NCBI RefSeq assembly: GCF_014649855.1
Contig: NZ_BMTV01000010.1
Coordinates: 124,001-188,000 of the forward strand
Origin: Streptomyces roseolus
GTDB taxonomy: Bacteria > Actinomycetota > Actinomycetes > Streptomycetales > Streptomycetaceae
DNA: 64,000 bases
Direction: 5' to 3'
Below, piece after piece: positions 42,934 through 51,623 of the stretch. Numbering within the stretch: position 1 is the first letter of the stretch; each line of letters starts with the position of its first letter. The translations under genes and the position numbers were made by a program. Under the pieces are notes generated by a model. That model was not told where the DNA came from. It saw only the letters and a list, made by a program, of their open reading frames with translations, and ran no database searches.

Positions 42934-43884
42934 TCACCAGTCCGCGGTGCCGATCTGCATGCGCCCGTCCAGCCCCGTCGTCTTGCCGGGGTAGAGGAAC
43001 AACTTGCCGCTGGCCGTCTCGACGCCCACGAGGTCGTCGTCCGCGCTCCCGACGACGGCTCCTCCGGCGAGGTCGCGCATGCTGTTCCAGCCCCCGTTAC
43101 CGATTTCGACCCGAGGACTAAGGCCTGTGCCGGTGCCCTTGTACCACCAGAGTTTGCCGGTCGAGGTCTCCGCCGTGACGACGTCGCTCCTGCCGTCGGC
43201 ACCGAGATCCATGGCGACCAGATCGTGCATGCCGTTCCAGCCACCAGTGCCGATCTCCACGCGACCGCCGCCGCCGATCGATCCGGCACCGTTACCCGGG
43301 TAGAGCCAGAGCTTTCCCGTGGAGTGCTCGACACCGACGACGTCAGCCTTGCCGTCCCCGGTGAACTCACCACTCACCAGGTCATGCATGCCGTTCCAGC
43401 CACCACTCCCCATCTCGACCCGGGTCGTAAGCCCCTTGCCCACACTCGGGTACAACCAGAGCTTCCCGGTGGCCTGCTCCACGGCAATGAGGTCCACCTT
43501 GGTGTCGCCGTTGAAGTCACCACCCGCCAGGTCATGCATACCGTTCCAACCGCCGGTACCGATCTCCGCCCGGGCGGCACCCGCATACATCCACAACTTG
43601 CCGGTGGACCGCTCGACTGCCACCACGTCGTCGACCCTGTCACCGTCGACGTCAGCGACCACGACCTCAGCCATGTTCACGGTCGCCGCACTCGCCGCAG
43701 CCGCCACAGTGTCAGGATGTGCGACGCCGGGCATCGGCCCTGCCTCGGCTGCAGCTCCGGAGGCCACAACGGCAGGCACGGCCATACCCACAGCCAAGGC
43801 TGCGCCACCTGCGATAAGGGTCGCCTGCAGGCCCCTCAATGCCATACGGCCAAATCTAGATCTCCGAGCCACACCACACTCCAT
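42934..43884 (-). CDS. Secreted FG-GAP/VCBS repeat beta-propeller protein
   Basis: Start taken as ATG 43884; GTG or ATG codons a little downstream are possible. The 316-residue protein has a signal segment (LIAGGAALAVGMAVPAVVA). About five repeats of 47-55 residues follow, each with an acidic calcium-loop-like DxDGDxxDD or equivalent, STGKLWLYP and GTGGWNGMHDL. This is an extracellular beta-propeller, probably a ligand- or surface-binding protein. It is upstream of the LamG and Rhs genes and may belong to the same secreted system. Confidence 0.8.
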   Translation of the reverse strand: MECGVARRSRFGRMALRGLQATLIAGGAALAVGMAVPAVVASGAAAEAGPMPGVAHPDTVAAAASAATVNMAEVVVADVDGDRVDDVVAVERSTGKLWMYAGAARAEIGTGGWNGMHDLAGGDFNGDTKVDLIAVEQATGKLWLYPSVGKGLTTRVEMGSGGWNGMHDLVSGEFTGDGKADVVGVEHSTGKLWLYPGNGAGSIGGGGRVEIGTGGWNGMHDLVAMDLGADGRSDVVTAETSTGKLWWYKGTGTGLSPRVEIGNGGWNSMRDLAGGAVVGSADDDLVGVETASGKLFLYPGKTTGLDGRMQIGTADW

Positions 43885-44356
43885 TTCCACATCACAGAAG
43901 AGAAAGTCGATATCGACACAAGGAGAGATACAAACGCTTGATCGAATCACTCATGGATGACGCTCGTCCACAGAACTGAGCACTTGCCGGGCAGAGTTAG
44001 TCATGTCAGGGAACGGACCTACTCCAGCGCCCTGTCATTCCCGCGGTCGATGGCGGAACGATCGCGTGAGCCGGAGGTCAGCAGCCGGCCGGGCGCCAAC
44101 CCCGGCCATGACAATCCGGCATGGCTATCACGGACAGCCGACCTTGCTCGGCAGTCAGCAGGCGTCCCGCCTTCCACGAGTCCCCAGACTGGCGCGAATG
44201 CAACGCCGCGCTGACTCCACCGCCAAGTCCTGAACCGGCAGGCCCACCCGTTCGGGGCCACCGTACGCGGCAGCAACAGGCCTCAACGGACAAGATCGTG
44301 AGACAGAAGCAACGTGTCCCCCGAATGAGATCGGCGGGAAAGCCCAGGTCATCGCA
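43885..44356. other. Intergenic region without a supportable gene
   Basis: The frames here have poor third-position GC and no convincing start. The region probably holds the leftward promoter of the FG-GAP gene. It abuts a truncated excisionase-like gene and may contain the junction between the Rhs island and the transfer module. Confidence 0.5.
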
Positions 44357-44455
44357 TCAGAATGGGACATTCCGAATGGGGCCTACAGCGGCCTGGACGC
44401 TGATGCCCAGGTGGGCGGCGACCTCCGGGTACCCCCAGAGCGGCTGGTCGGCCAC
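44357..44455 (-). pseudogene. Truncated excisionase-like HTH gene
   Basis: GTG 44455 has a perfect AAGGAGG five bases upstream. The reading is VADQPLWGYPEVAAHLGIS, then VQAA. This is the start of the MerR/Xis-type HTH protein common in Streptomyces elements, where the family would go on through the recognition helix. Here it changes to GPIRNVPF and stops at 32 residues. It looks broken by an insertion or deletion near 44386. Confidence 0.55.
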
Positions 44456-44562
44456 GATGTCCTCCTTGTTCCTCGGGGATGAGCGTACGCACGCGCGGGC
44501 GGGACGGCATGACGAAGCCGCCCCTGCCTGGTCGGCGAGAGGCGGCCTGGTGCGCTTGTCGG

Positions 44563-44892
44563 TCAGACCTCGGCAAGGCGGTTCGAGAGGTCGAGGGCGT
44601 CGGTCGCGAGCGTGAGGGCTGCGCAGAGGCCGGTCACCTCGTGGAGGGTCGGGCGGACCAGGCGCGGCCAGTCGTCCGGGGCGGCGGGCCAGGAGGCGAG
44701 GTGCACCTCGGTGGTAGCCAGGCCCAGGTGGGCGCTGACGTTCCAACCGGCGCGGGAAGCGGGCTCCCAGTGGAGGCGGATGCGGCCGAGGGGGAGCTTC
44801 GGCGCGTCGGCGGGAAGCCAGGTGACGTCGAGAGGGCCGTTGCAGTGGGGAGAGACGCGCTGGATGAGCGCGCCGCGGACGCCGTCCGGCAT
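44563..44892 (-). CDS. Unknown small protein, first of the leftward series at the module edge
   Basis: ATG 44892 lacks a clear SD; the frame is open a little upstream but without a start. The 109-residue protein includes RIRLHWEPASRAGWNVSAHLG and VTGLCAALTLATDALDLSNR. I recognise no family. Coding character is good. It may be the tail of the accessory gene series running to 52 kb. Confidence 0.55.
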   Translation of the reverse strand: MPDGVRGALIQRVSPHCNGPLDVTWLPADAPKLPLGRIRLHWEPASRAGWNVSAHLGLATTEVHLASWPAAPDDWPRLVRPTLHEVTGLCAALTLATDALDLSNRLAEV

Positions 44893-44967
44893 GGGGCATA
44901 CGGCGAGGCCGTGCAGCGGGTGTGTGTGGCGAGATGGAAGCCTCCGAGGGGTAGGGGAGGAGAGAGG

Positions 44968-45180
44968 TCAGGACCAGGAGAGGGCGTTGCGCACCGACGG
45001 GGGGAGGTAGTCCTCCTGGCCGTCGTCGACGATGAACGCCTTGCCGTCCCGGACGGCGACCTCGGCCGCCACGTAGTGGGCGAAGGGCCAGTCAGGGTTG
45101 ACGGCGAGGCGGATCGGCAGCGTGGGGTCGAGGTCCTGGAGCTGGCTCAGCAGGTGGCCGACGGTCAGGTGCTGGGGCAC
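44968..45180 (-). CDS. Small unknown protein
   Basis: GTG 45180 has GGAGG six bases upstream, so this start is preferred to a longer proline-rich frame. The 70-residue protein begins VPQHLTVGHLLSQLQDLDP, followed by LPIRLAVNPDWPFAHYV. This is a pattern common in small Streptomyces proteins of unknown function. It sits in the same leftward series as the DUF317 genes. Confidence 0.65.
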   Translation of the reverse strand: MPQHLTVGHLLSQLQDLDPTLPIRLAVNPDWPFAHYVAAEVAVRDGKAFIVDDGQEDYLPPSVRNALSWS

Positions 45181-45221
45181 GGAAGCCTCCGGGGGAAGTA
45201 CGGGCGTACGGGGTGGGAGCG

Positions 45222-45920
45222 TCAGGAGGCGTCGAGACGGAGCAGGTCCCGGAGGACCTTCGGCCCCTGGGCGTGGCTGGCGAGGTGCCGCTGGCGGCAT
45301 TCGGCGACGTAGACCTTGCCGGGCTGCTTCATCTCCCAGCCGCAGGAGCAGACGGCCTGGGTGTACGCGCGGCCCGAACAGTCGTCGTGGAGCGGTTTGC
45401 CGGAGCTGGTGTGTTTGTGGTCCGCCGGGCAGAGGGTGCCGTCGGCATGGTGGTTGGTGAGCGGAGCGTGGAATGCCATGTTGAGGCCCTTGGGCGGAGT
45501 AGGAGGTCCGGGCCTCCGCAGGTGGAGGCCGGGAGCTTGGTCATTCGAAGGGTCGGCGCCGCCATGCCACCGGTTCAGCGGGAGGAGTGGGCGACGAGGG
45601 GAGATGAATCCGGCCACCGCTTCGGCGGGGGTATGGGTGCGGAACTCCTGGTTCCACGCGTCGCCTTCGGCGGGCAGCACCTGGACGGGCCAGACGATGT
45701 CGCGCGTCCAGGCGGCGGGGTCCTCGGGGAGCCAGCCGACGTAGACGCGACCGTCCGGGCTCGTCGCGTGGACGTTGGCCTCCGGGGTTTCGACGACCAC
45801 CCAGTCGAGGCCGTGGAGGAGTTCGAGGACCGGGGTGGCGCAGTGGTCCGAGGAGAGCCAGTGGCGGTCTTCCACGGAGGGGCGGACGACAGAGGGCAGG
45901 AGGGTGGCGGAGACGTTCAC
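45222..45920 (-). CDS. DUF317-like protein with a C-terminal cysteine-containing part
   Basis: The GTG start gives 232 residues. Residues 1-125 resemble one DUF317 unit (SPDGRVYVGWLPEDPAAW, HTPAEAVAGFI). From about residue 148 (MAFHAPLTNHHADGTLCPADH) a separate small domain with CSCGWEMKQPGKVYVAECRQRH follows. The second part could start at its own ATG (45479), though it lacks a clear SD, so this may be two genes in one frame. DUF317 is common on Streptomyces mobile elements; its role is unknown. Confidence 0.6.
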   Translation of the reverse strand: MNVSATLLPSVVRPSVEDRHWLSSDHCATPVLELLHGLDWVVVETPEANVHATSPDGRVYVGWLPEDPAAWTRDIVWPVQVLPAEGDAWNQEFRTHTPAEAVAGFISPRRPLLPLNRWHGGADPSNDQAPGLHLRRPGPPTPPKGLNMAFHAPLTNHHADGTLCPADHKHTSSGKPLHDDCSGRAYTQAVCSCGWEMKQPGKVYVAECRQRHLASHAQGPKVLRDLLRLDAS

Positions 45921-46143
45921 GGTTGGAGGATCCCTTCGTTGACCTGCGGTTTTTCCGACACCCGTACGTTGACATGGGGTGTGCCGAAGTCCGTAGTCGT
46001 TTCCGGGAGTGACCCGTCTGCCGTGGGCGAACTGGTCACGGGCAGCAGTCCAGGACGCCGGCGGCGCGGGAATGGAACGGCGGCCGGAGTTGTCGTAACC
46101 GGGTTACGGCAGCGAGCCGTACAGGACCGGAGGGGGAGCAGGG

Positions 46144-46409
46144 ATGACGGAGCCGATCAGACACTGGATGGGGCCGGGCTGGAGCGCAAGATCCGCGCCG
46201 CCGGGCGGCCGTGGACCGTCGGCGACATCGCGATGGTCGCCGACGGTCAGTGGGGCGTCGGAGCGCAGTCCGACCGGTGGCCGGACGAGGAGATGATGGT
46301 GGGGCACCGGGTCGCGGACGGCCGGCGCGTCGAGCTGACGGTGGAGGAGTTGGCCCGCGCGGTGGGCGTCCGTACCGAGGACGCCGACCGCGACGAGGGC
46401 CTCGCCTGA
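46144..46409 (+). pseudogene. Small coding remnant, probably frameshifted
   Basis: ATG 46144 has AGGGGGAGCAGG upstream, but its frame soon loses coding character. One frame over, AGLERKIRAAGRPWTVGDIA and MVADGQWGVGAQ to DRDEGLA (stop 46407-46409) has excellent third-position GC but no start. A one-base shift near the GGATGGGG run at 46167 would join them. It may be a real 88-residue gene with a sequencing error. Family unknown. Confidence 0.4.
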
Positions 46410-46413
46410 CCGG

Positions 46414-46902
46414 TCAGCGACGCGGCCCCGAGGTGGGCGCCGACGGCACGGCGGCAGCCGCAGGAACGGGCTGGTCGGGCAGCCGGCCCGGGGCGTGCGG
46501 GGCGAGCCCCGATCGGGCGATGGCGGCCCGGGACAGGCTCGCAGCCGGGCCACGGTCCGCCGTCGAGGAGGCTTCACGTGCCTCGACCACGCGCCGGATC
46601 GCCTGCACGTGCGCACCGCTCTCCGCGAGCGCGACGCGAAGGTCGGCGGCCGAGCTGACGATCCGGTCCAGCTCGTAGTACGCCGGCACGTACCCGGGCT
46701 GGGTCAGGGCGTGCAGCCGTTCCTGGTGAACGGCCGCCGTGTTGTCGGTGATGGCCAGGGCCGTACGGATGTGCATGGCGGAGCGCAGGAGCGGGACGTC
46801 GCAGGGGCGGCGGACCGCGAGGACCTCCAGGACTTCGATGGGCTGGGCCCAGGCTTTCTCGATCATGGAGGTGGCCTGGTCGAGCGCGGTGGTGTCGGGC
46901 AT
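46414..46902 (-). CDS. Unknown protein with shared C-terminal tail
   Basis: The ATG follows AGGAG; 162 residues. The helical body (ALDQATSMIEKAWAQPIEVLE, quoted by position 7-27) is not a family I know. From about residue 115 it turns A/P/S-rich. It contains the tail nonamer variant LSRAAIARS, then 31 residues ending SGPRR. The tail type is shared by many proteins encoded up to 60 kb. It lies 60 bp after the DUF317 gene in the leftward series. Confidence 0.65.
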   Translation of the reverse strand: MPDTTALDQATSMIEKAWAQPIEVLEVLAVRRPCDVPLLRSAMHIRTALAITDNTAAVHQERLHALTQPGYVPAYYELDRIVSSAADLRVALAESGAHVQAIRRVVEAREASSTADRGPAASLSRAAIARSGLAPHAPGRLPDQPVPAAAAVPSAPTSGPRR

Positions 46903-46962
46903 GAGAGGGCTCCTGGCGTGCGGAGGGGCGAAGGGGGGCGTCTGGGTGGGGCCGGGTGGGAG

Positions 46963-47901
46963 TCAGCGGCTGTGTCGGCGCGGCGGCGAAGCGACCGGCG
47001 GCCGGGCTGCGGCGGCGGGCGCAAGGGTGGAGGACCGCATGCGGGCCGAGGACGTGGTGCGGCTCTGAGCCGCCATCACGCGGAGGTCGGCGGCTGTCCG
47101 TGGAGCGCGCGCGGCGCGGCGGACGGCCTCGGTGACGGCGGTACGTCGCACGTCGAGCGGGGTCGGAGCACGAGAGCCCTGAGGAGCGGCAGCCGGGGCG
47201 ACCGGGGTCAGCGTGACCAGGTGTTCCACTTCGCGGTGGATCATGTGCCGCTCGCGGATCACCGGGGCCGAACTCGCCATGGCCGCAGCCGTCGCAGCGA
47301 TCAGATGGGACGGAGTACGGGACGTGAACACCGCCTCCGCCCGCGTACCCCAGCCCCGGGGACCGGCCCACAACGTGACGGTCTCGTCGCCCCAGCGGGG
47401 ATGGCTGGTTCGGATCAGAGCGCCTGCTTGTCCGTCGGGAGCCCTGACGGTGACGGTGCCGTGCATGGCAGGCTCACGGCGCCAGCCGTCGTCGAGGAGC
47501 AGTTGGAGGGAATCGGTCCAGTAGACCGACGGGTCTGCCAGGAAGCGGCCGTTGGTTTCGTACGGGTCGGACGCGGCGTAGTCCTCAGCAAGGGCGGCGG
47601 TGAAGGCACCCACCAGCTCGGGCGGGGTGACGTGGTTGAAAGTGGCCGTCCAGCGGGGCAGGGCGACGGCCTCCTCGGAGGCGGTGATCTTCCACAGCTC
47701 GAAGTCGTCGCCGAACCAGCCGATCCGGATCCGCTGGTCGGGCGAGGTGACGAGGAGCTGGCAGGGGCCGTCGTCGAGGTAATGGTGCGGCCAGTGGGCC
47801 ACGGGGGCGAAGCCGGCGTCACCGGCCCCGTTGGAGCCGGCAAGGTACAGGGGACTGACCAGTACCTCTTCATAGCGGGACGGGTCGGAAAAGGGGGACA
47901 T
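46963..47901 (-). CDS. DUF317 protein with shared C-terminal tail
   Basis: The ATG has GGAG nine bases upstream; 312 residues. Two DUF317-like units can be seen: about 35-125 (RIRIGWFGDDFELWKI, TPPELVGAFTAALAEDY) and about 130-215 (ADPSVYWTDSLQLLLDDGWRR by position). The C-terminal 40 residues carry RVMAAQSRT and then 30 residues ending RRHSR. Function is unknown; the family is typical of Streptomyces elements. Confidence 0.75.
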   Translation of the reverse strand: MSPFSDPSRYEEVLVSPLYLAGSNGAGDAGFAPVAHWPHHYLDDGPCQLLVTSPDQRIRIGWFGDDFELWKITASEEAVALPRWTATFNHVTPPELVGAFTAALAEDYAASDPYETNGRFLADPSVYWTDSLQLLLDDGWRREPAMHGTVTVRAPDGQAGALIRTSHPRWGDETVTLWAGPRGWGTRAEAVFTSRTPSHLIAATAAAMASSAPVIRERHMIHREVEHLVTLTPVAPAAAPQGSRAPTPLDVRRTAVTEAVRRAARAPRTAADLRVMAAQSRTTSSARMRSSTLAPAAAARPPVASPPRRHSR

Positions 47902-48021
47902 AGTCGAAGCTCCAGGCGCGGAGGGAGGAGGGAGGGGCCCGCGCGCGCAGCGAGTTGGACGGCAGGAGCGCGCGGACGCCGTGTCGACGGAGGGGCGCCG
48001 CGGTTCTCGGCACCACCCGGC

Positions 48022-48864
48022 TCACCGTGACCGCCCCGGAGTGGACTGGGCGGTCACGTAGGACGGCACCCGCGGTTGCGGCTGGGGGGCGTGGCTGAAC
48101 AGGGAGGCCGGCACAGCGGTGCTCCGGCGCAGGGCCGCTGCGGTCCGGGCACCGTCCGCCCCCAACGGGACGCTGGGGTGGGTTCGCTGGGCTGCTGCGA
48201 CGGGGGCGGGAGGCGGCGGGGCCCATTGTGTGGGCAGGGCAGCGCTCCAGTGGCCGACGACCGCGTAGACGGGGCCCAGTGCCCGGCCTGCGTCGGTCAG
48301 GACGTAGGGGGCGCCGTGGCGCGGGTCCGTGCGGGTGACCAGGCCGTCGGCCTGGAGCCGGAGCAGGCGCTGCTGGGTGTGGCTGTAGTCCAGGCCGGTC
48401 TGCTCGGCGACGTGGACGAACCGCATCGGGCCGTTCACGTCGAGAGCCTGGACCATGGCGGTGGTGTGCCGCAGCCGCAGGCGCTGCACGGCGTCCTCGA
48501 CGCGCTCGGCTTCGGCCATCGCGCCGGGTGACAGGTAGGCGCGGGACCAGTCGGCCAGCGTGCGGTAGACCGGTATCAGGGACTCGCCGAGCGCGCTGAG
48601 CCGGTACGGGGCTCCACGACGTTCGTCGGCCCGGACGACCAGCCCGTTGGAGTGCATCGTGGCCAGCCGCCTGCCGACGTACTGCTCGCTGATGAAGGGG
48701 AGCCGGGCGGCGGCATCCCGTACACGCAGGGGGCTGCGCTCCTGGGCCAGGGTCATCACCATCCAGGTGGTCCAATTCGGCCCCATCAGGGCGAGTGCGT
48801 CCTCGACGTGCTGCGCGTCGATCGATGCGAAGGAGAAGGCGGGGGGCTGAGCGGGAGTGGGCAT
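48022..48864 (-). CDS. Tandem HxlR-like winged-helix regulator with shared tail
   Basis: 280 residues. Two winged-helix units are visible, at about 15-105 (WTTWMVMTLAQERSPLRVRD, then ISEQYVGRRLATMHSNGLV) and 112-205 (TTAMVQALDVNGPMRFVHVA, LLRLQADGLVTR). Each ends with GAPYxLxxxG, typical of HxlR proteins, which usually have one unit. The tail has RTAAALRRS and then 32 residues ending PGRSR. It may regulate module genes. The tail on a DNA-binding protein is unexpected. Confidence 0.7.
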   Translation of the reverse strand: MPTPAQPPAFSFASIDAQHVEDALALMGPNWTTWMVMTLAQERSPLRVRDAAARLPFISEQYVGRRLATMHSNGLVVRADERRGAPYRLSALGESLIPVYRTLADWSRAYLSPGAMAEAERVEDAVQRLRLRHTTAMVQALDVNGPMRFVHVAEQTGLDYSHTQQRLLRLQADGLVTRTDPRHGAPYVLTDAGRALGPVYAVVGHWSAALPTQWAPPPPAPVAAAQRTHPSVPLGADGARTAAALRRSTAVPASLFSHAPQPQPRVPSYVTAQSTPGRSR

Positions 48865-48887
48865 GGAAGCGTCCTGTCGGGATGGAG

Positions 48888-49712
48888 TCAGCGAGAGCGG
48901 GAGGCCGTGCTGGCCGTCCCGGCGACGGGCGCGGCGGTCGAGTCGGCGACGAGACCGGGGCCGGCCGGAGGGCTGCTGCGGATGAGGGCGGCGTTCACGC
49001 GCGGTGCCGCCGTACGCGCTTCCCGCAGGGCGACTTCGCCTCGCGGAGTGAGTGAGAGGAGCTGTCCGGGCCGGTACAGGCTCTCGCTGGTGTCCTGGTG
49101 CAGCAGTCCGTCGGCGACCAGCCGCTGAACGGTCTCGGGCCAGACCCGAGGGGCGGCGCTCGGGCGTCGACTGTTCGAGAGGTAGGCGTAGCCGTAGAGC
49201 GCGCTCTCGTGGAATCGGAGGCCGCCGGCCTCGGCGGCTTCGAGAGCCCTGAGCCGGCGATCACCCGCGATGGCCCAGTCGTCGTCCCGGCCGGCATCCT
49301 GCTCCCGGTCCGCCTCGCGGGCCTTCACCGTCGAGCGCTCGGTGCCGGCTTCGGGCAGAAGACGCCGGTACGCGGAGACGGCCTCGACGAGACGGTCGTA
49401 GGCCCGATCCTGCTGAGCGATGAGGTCTCCGAGCCTCGGGATCGAACTCCGCAGGCTCGCGTACGAGACGCGTGCACCGCTGAGCTTGCCGTCCCCGACG
49501 GGTCCGAGTAGCCGGAGAGCGTCCTTGGCGGCGTCCGTCACCTGGTCGTGCCGGGCATCAAGTTCGTACGCGGCCCCGATCACCCGTGTCGCAGCCCGGT
49601 ACAGCGGACTGCCGGGGCGGTACGTGGTGTTGAGCGTGGTGACTTCCGAGACGCCGAGCGTCTCGGCGACGAGGTGGAGACCGGGCTCCTCGTTCGGGTC
49701 GTAGGAGTTCAC
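48888..49712 (-). CDS. Unknown protein with wHTH-like C-terminal part and shared tail
   Basis: GTG 49712 overlaps the upstream stop (GTGA); 274 residues. The first half is helical and charged. From about 195 (PETVQRLVADGLLH) to 240 (LTPRGEVALREA) it resembles the wing of a MarR/HxlR-type domain. The tail has RVNAALIRS and 28 residues ending SRSR. No family is recognised. Confidence 0.65.
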   Translation of the reverse strand: MNSYDPNEEPGLHLVAETLGVSEVTTLNTTYRPGSPLYRAATRVIGAAYELDARHDQVTDAAKDALRLLGPVGDGKLSGARVSYASLRSSIPRLGDLIAQQDRAYDRLVEAVSAYRRLLPEAGTERSTVKAREADREQDAGRDDDWAIAGDRRLRALEAAEAGGLRFHESALYGYAYLSNSRRPSAAPRVWPETVQRLVADGLLHQDTSESLYRPGQLLSLTPRGEVALREARTAAPRVNAALIRSSPPAGPGLVADSTAAPVAGTASTASRSR

Positions 49713-50377
49713 CGGGCCGTCTCCATCCGGGCGAGCAGGGAACGGACCAGGGTGGGCAGGTTGTTCGGTCCGTCGTCGGTCCGGACGTGGTCGCTCGCCT
49801 CGTCCAGGACGTACGCGGCGTCTTCGAGCAGGCCGCTGGAGATCTCCGTGCAGGCGTCGGTGATCCGGGAGGCGGCGAGCAGCGACTGGGAGAGGACCTC
49901 GACGTAGTCGTTCGGTGAGAGGCCGGCGGCCTCGGCGGCGGTCCGGATCGCCGCCAGCTCCAGCGCGTTGAACGCGAGATCGAACTCGCCGTCCTGGCCG
50001 GCATCGCCGGACACGGCGAAGGCCGGGTCCCGGGGCTCGGAGGGGATGCCCACGCGGGTGCATATCTGGTCGACCGAGGCGGTCAGCTCGGTGAAGGACT
50101 CGGTGAGCCAGCCCAGCGCGGCGGCGTAGGAGGCAAGGGTGAACAGTCCTGCCGGCGTGGCCGGGCGGGGCACGGCGGCCACCAGCCCTTCGAGCCGGTC
50201 GTTCAGCTCACCGACCACCCGGGGTCCGGCGGACAGCGGGCCCAGCACAGGGTGCAGGTAGGAGCGGCTGGCGGCCGTCGGGTACTCGGCGGTCACGATG
50301 CCCGAGACGCTCTGCGCGGCCTCGGTGAGAAGGCCCGCGAGTTCGTTACGGGACAGGGGGGCGCGGTCGTCGGTCAT
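49709..50377 (-). CDS. Unknown helical protein
   Basis: 222 residues, largely alpha-helical and acidic, with DLAFNALELAAIRTAAEAAG and a C-terminal LVRSLLARMETAR. It lacks the A/P-rich tail of its neighbours. It is coupled to the gene before (stop overlap) and after (GTGA). Family and role are unknown. Confidence 0.65.
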   Translation of the reverse strand: MTDDRAPLSRNELAGLLTEAAQSVSGIVTAEYPTAASRSYLHPVLGPLSAGPRVVGELNDRLEGLVAAVPRPATPAGLFTLASYAAALGWLTESFTELTASVDQICTRVGIPSEPRDPAFAVSGDAGQDGEFDLAFNALELAAIRTAAEAAGLSPNDYVEVLSQSLLAASRITDACTEISSGLLEDAAYVLDEASDHVRTDDGPNNLPTLVRSLLARMETAR

Positions 50378-50850
50378 CGCGAGGGGGCCTTTCGGGAGGC
50401 GGCGGCCGTGGCGGGGACCGCCGGGACGGGAGTTGCCGGGGAGGCTGGCGGGCGGCCGGCGGTGAGGGAGGAGCGGGACCGGGCGGCCTGGACGCGGGCC
50501 TCGGCGGCGGAGGCCGCCGCGGTGTCCTGCGTCGGGGCGGTGCGTAGGTGGGCCGTGCGGTAGACCGCGTAGTCCTTCCGGCTCCCGGCGGCGACCAGGT
50601 AGATCTCGCGCTTGTGGTTCGAGGTCGGAGGGGCCGGGCGGAACTGGATGACCAGCCGGTAGGACACGGACGGGTCGACGTAGACCTTGTGGTAGCCGGC
50701 GAGGCGGCCCTTCAACGGCAGGCAGTCGTCGCTTCCGTGGACCAGGTTCTGCAGTTCCAGCAGCGCCAGGTCGCGGATGGTGTCCGGGAGTTCCCGCAGG
50801 TCCGCGATGGCGTCGGGGTGCGCGGCGAAGGCGAAGCGGGCACGGCTCAC
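50374..50850 (-). CDS. RelE/ParE-like toxin-fold protein with shared tail
   Basis: GTG 50850 overlaps the upstream stop; 158 residues. Residues 1-100 have the RelE-type order: ALLELQNLVHGSDDCLPLKG, GYHKVYVDPSVSYRLVIQF and EIYLVAAGSRKDYAVYRTA. This is the fold of type II toxins that cleave mRNA or inhibit gyrase. No antitoxin-like partner is adjacent, and the C-terminal end carries RVQAARSRS plus 31 residues ending APSR. That tail is unusual for a toxin of about 90-100 residues and suggests a delivered or repurposed protein. Confidence 0.7.
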   Translation of the reverse strand: MSRARFAFAAHPDAIADLRELPDTIRDLALLELQNLVHGSDDCLPLKGRLAGYHKVYVDPSVSYRLVIQFRPAPPTSNHKREIYLVAAGSRKDYAVYRTAHLRTAPTQDTAAASAAEARVQAARSRSSLTAGRPPASPATPVPAVPATAAASRKAPSR

Positions 50851-51623
50851 AGCAGCTGTCCTTGGGCCGGGCGGCGGCCTGGTGCGGCTGGCGGTGTGCG
50901 GGGGGCGGCGACGCCGGCCTTCGGTATCGCGGGGGTGTCGGCCGACCGGGAGAGGGCGGCGCGGGCCCGGAGTACGGCGCCGTCGGCGTAGCGGTACTCC
51001 GGTGGCTCGGGCAGCGGGCCGTCTCGGTCGTCCAGCCAGGCGTGGGCGGCGTCCTCGTCTGCGAACGCGCCCTCGCGCATCGTGTACGTGCCGGCGGCGT
51101 GGTCCCACATTTCGTGGAAGACCCGGATCGGCGCTTCGGAAGGCTGGGTGTCCCGGGTCAGTGTCCACGTCTCGCTCGGGTCGAAGTCCGAGGTGTGGGT
51201 GTCGAGGACCTCGTACCGGGTGCCCGATCCCCGGATCTGTTGCTCGACCTGGAGAGTGAGATCGTCGGCAGGCTTCACGGCGTCGCCGTGGATCTTGGCG
51301 ATCTTCTCGGGCGGGCAGCCGCGCTCGACCAGCCACGCCTGGGCGAAGGACACCGTGGCGTGGTAGCTCGTTTCCAGGGTGAACGTGAACCGGCTCAGGT
51401 CTCGCGCGACCGCGATCGCCATGATCTGTGGCTCGCCGGGCACCCCCCACGTAACGGACTGATCGTGGGCGACGACGAAGCTGTGGGAGCCGTTGGGCGT
51501 GGTGTGGTGCTGGGACAGCGCCCTCAGGTCGCCGGACCAGAATCGCTCCACTGCGTCCGCGGAGGCGGGATCGGCGGGGGCGAGTTCGTCGAGATCGAAG
51601 TCGAAGTCGAAGTCGTCGTTCAT
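50847..51623 (-). CDS. Unknown acidic protein with shared tail
   Basis: ATG 51623 has GGAGG upstream and overlaps the preceding stop; 258 residues. It begins with an Asp/Phe repeat (MNDDFDFDFDLDELAP). The central part is beta-rich (FTFTLETSYHATVSFAQAWL by position) without a family I can name. The tail has RARAALSRS and 31 residues, ending GQLL rather than Arg. It is translationally coupled on both sides. Confidence 0.65.
   Translation of the reverse strand: MNDDFDFDFDLDELAPADPASADAVERFWSGDLRALSQHHTTPNGSHSFVVAHDQSVTWGVPGEPQIMAIAVARDLSRFTFTLETSYHATVSFAQAWLVERGCPPEKIAKIHGDAVKPADDLTLQVEQQIRGSGTRYEVLDTHTSDFDPSETWTLTRDTQPSEAPIRVFHEMWDHAAGTYTMREGAFADEDAAHAWLDDRDGPLPEPPEYRYADGAVLRARAALSRSADTPAIPKAGVAAPRTPPAAPGRRPAQGQLL

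Noticed and set aside
42934..43650. Direct DNA repeats in the FG-GAP gene as a possible CRISPR-like or regulatory array
   Set aside because: The repeats follow the protein repeat unit and reading frame; they are coding FG-GAP repeats.
45927..45960. Third copy of the 50-bp upstream element before the DUF317-like gene
   Set aside because: Only AGGATC and CGGTTT-like pieces match, with different spacing and position relative to the start.
45936..45995. TTGACC and TTGACA boxes as promoters for the small plus-strand gene
   Set aside because: No acceptable -10 element at a normal distance; too weak to annotate.
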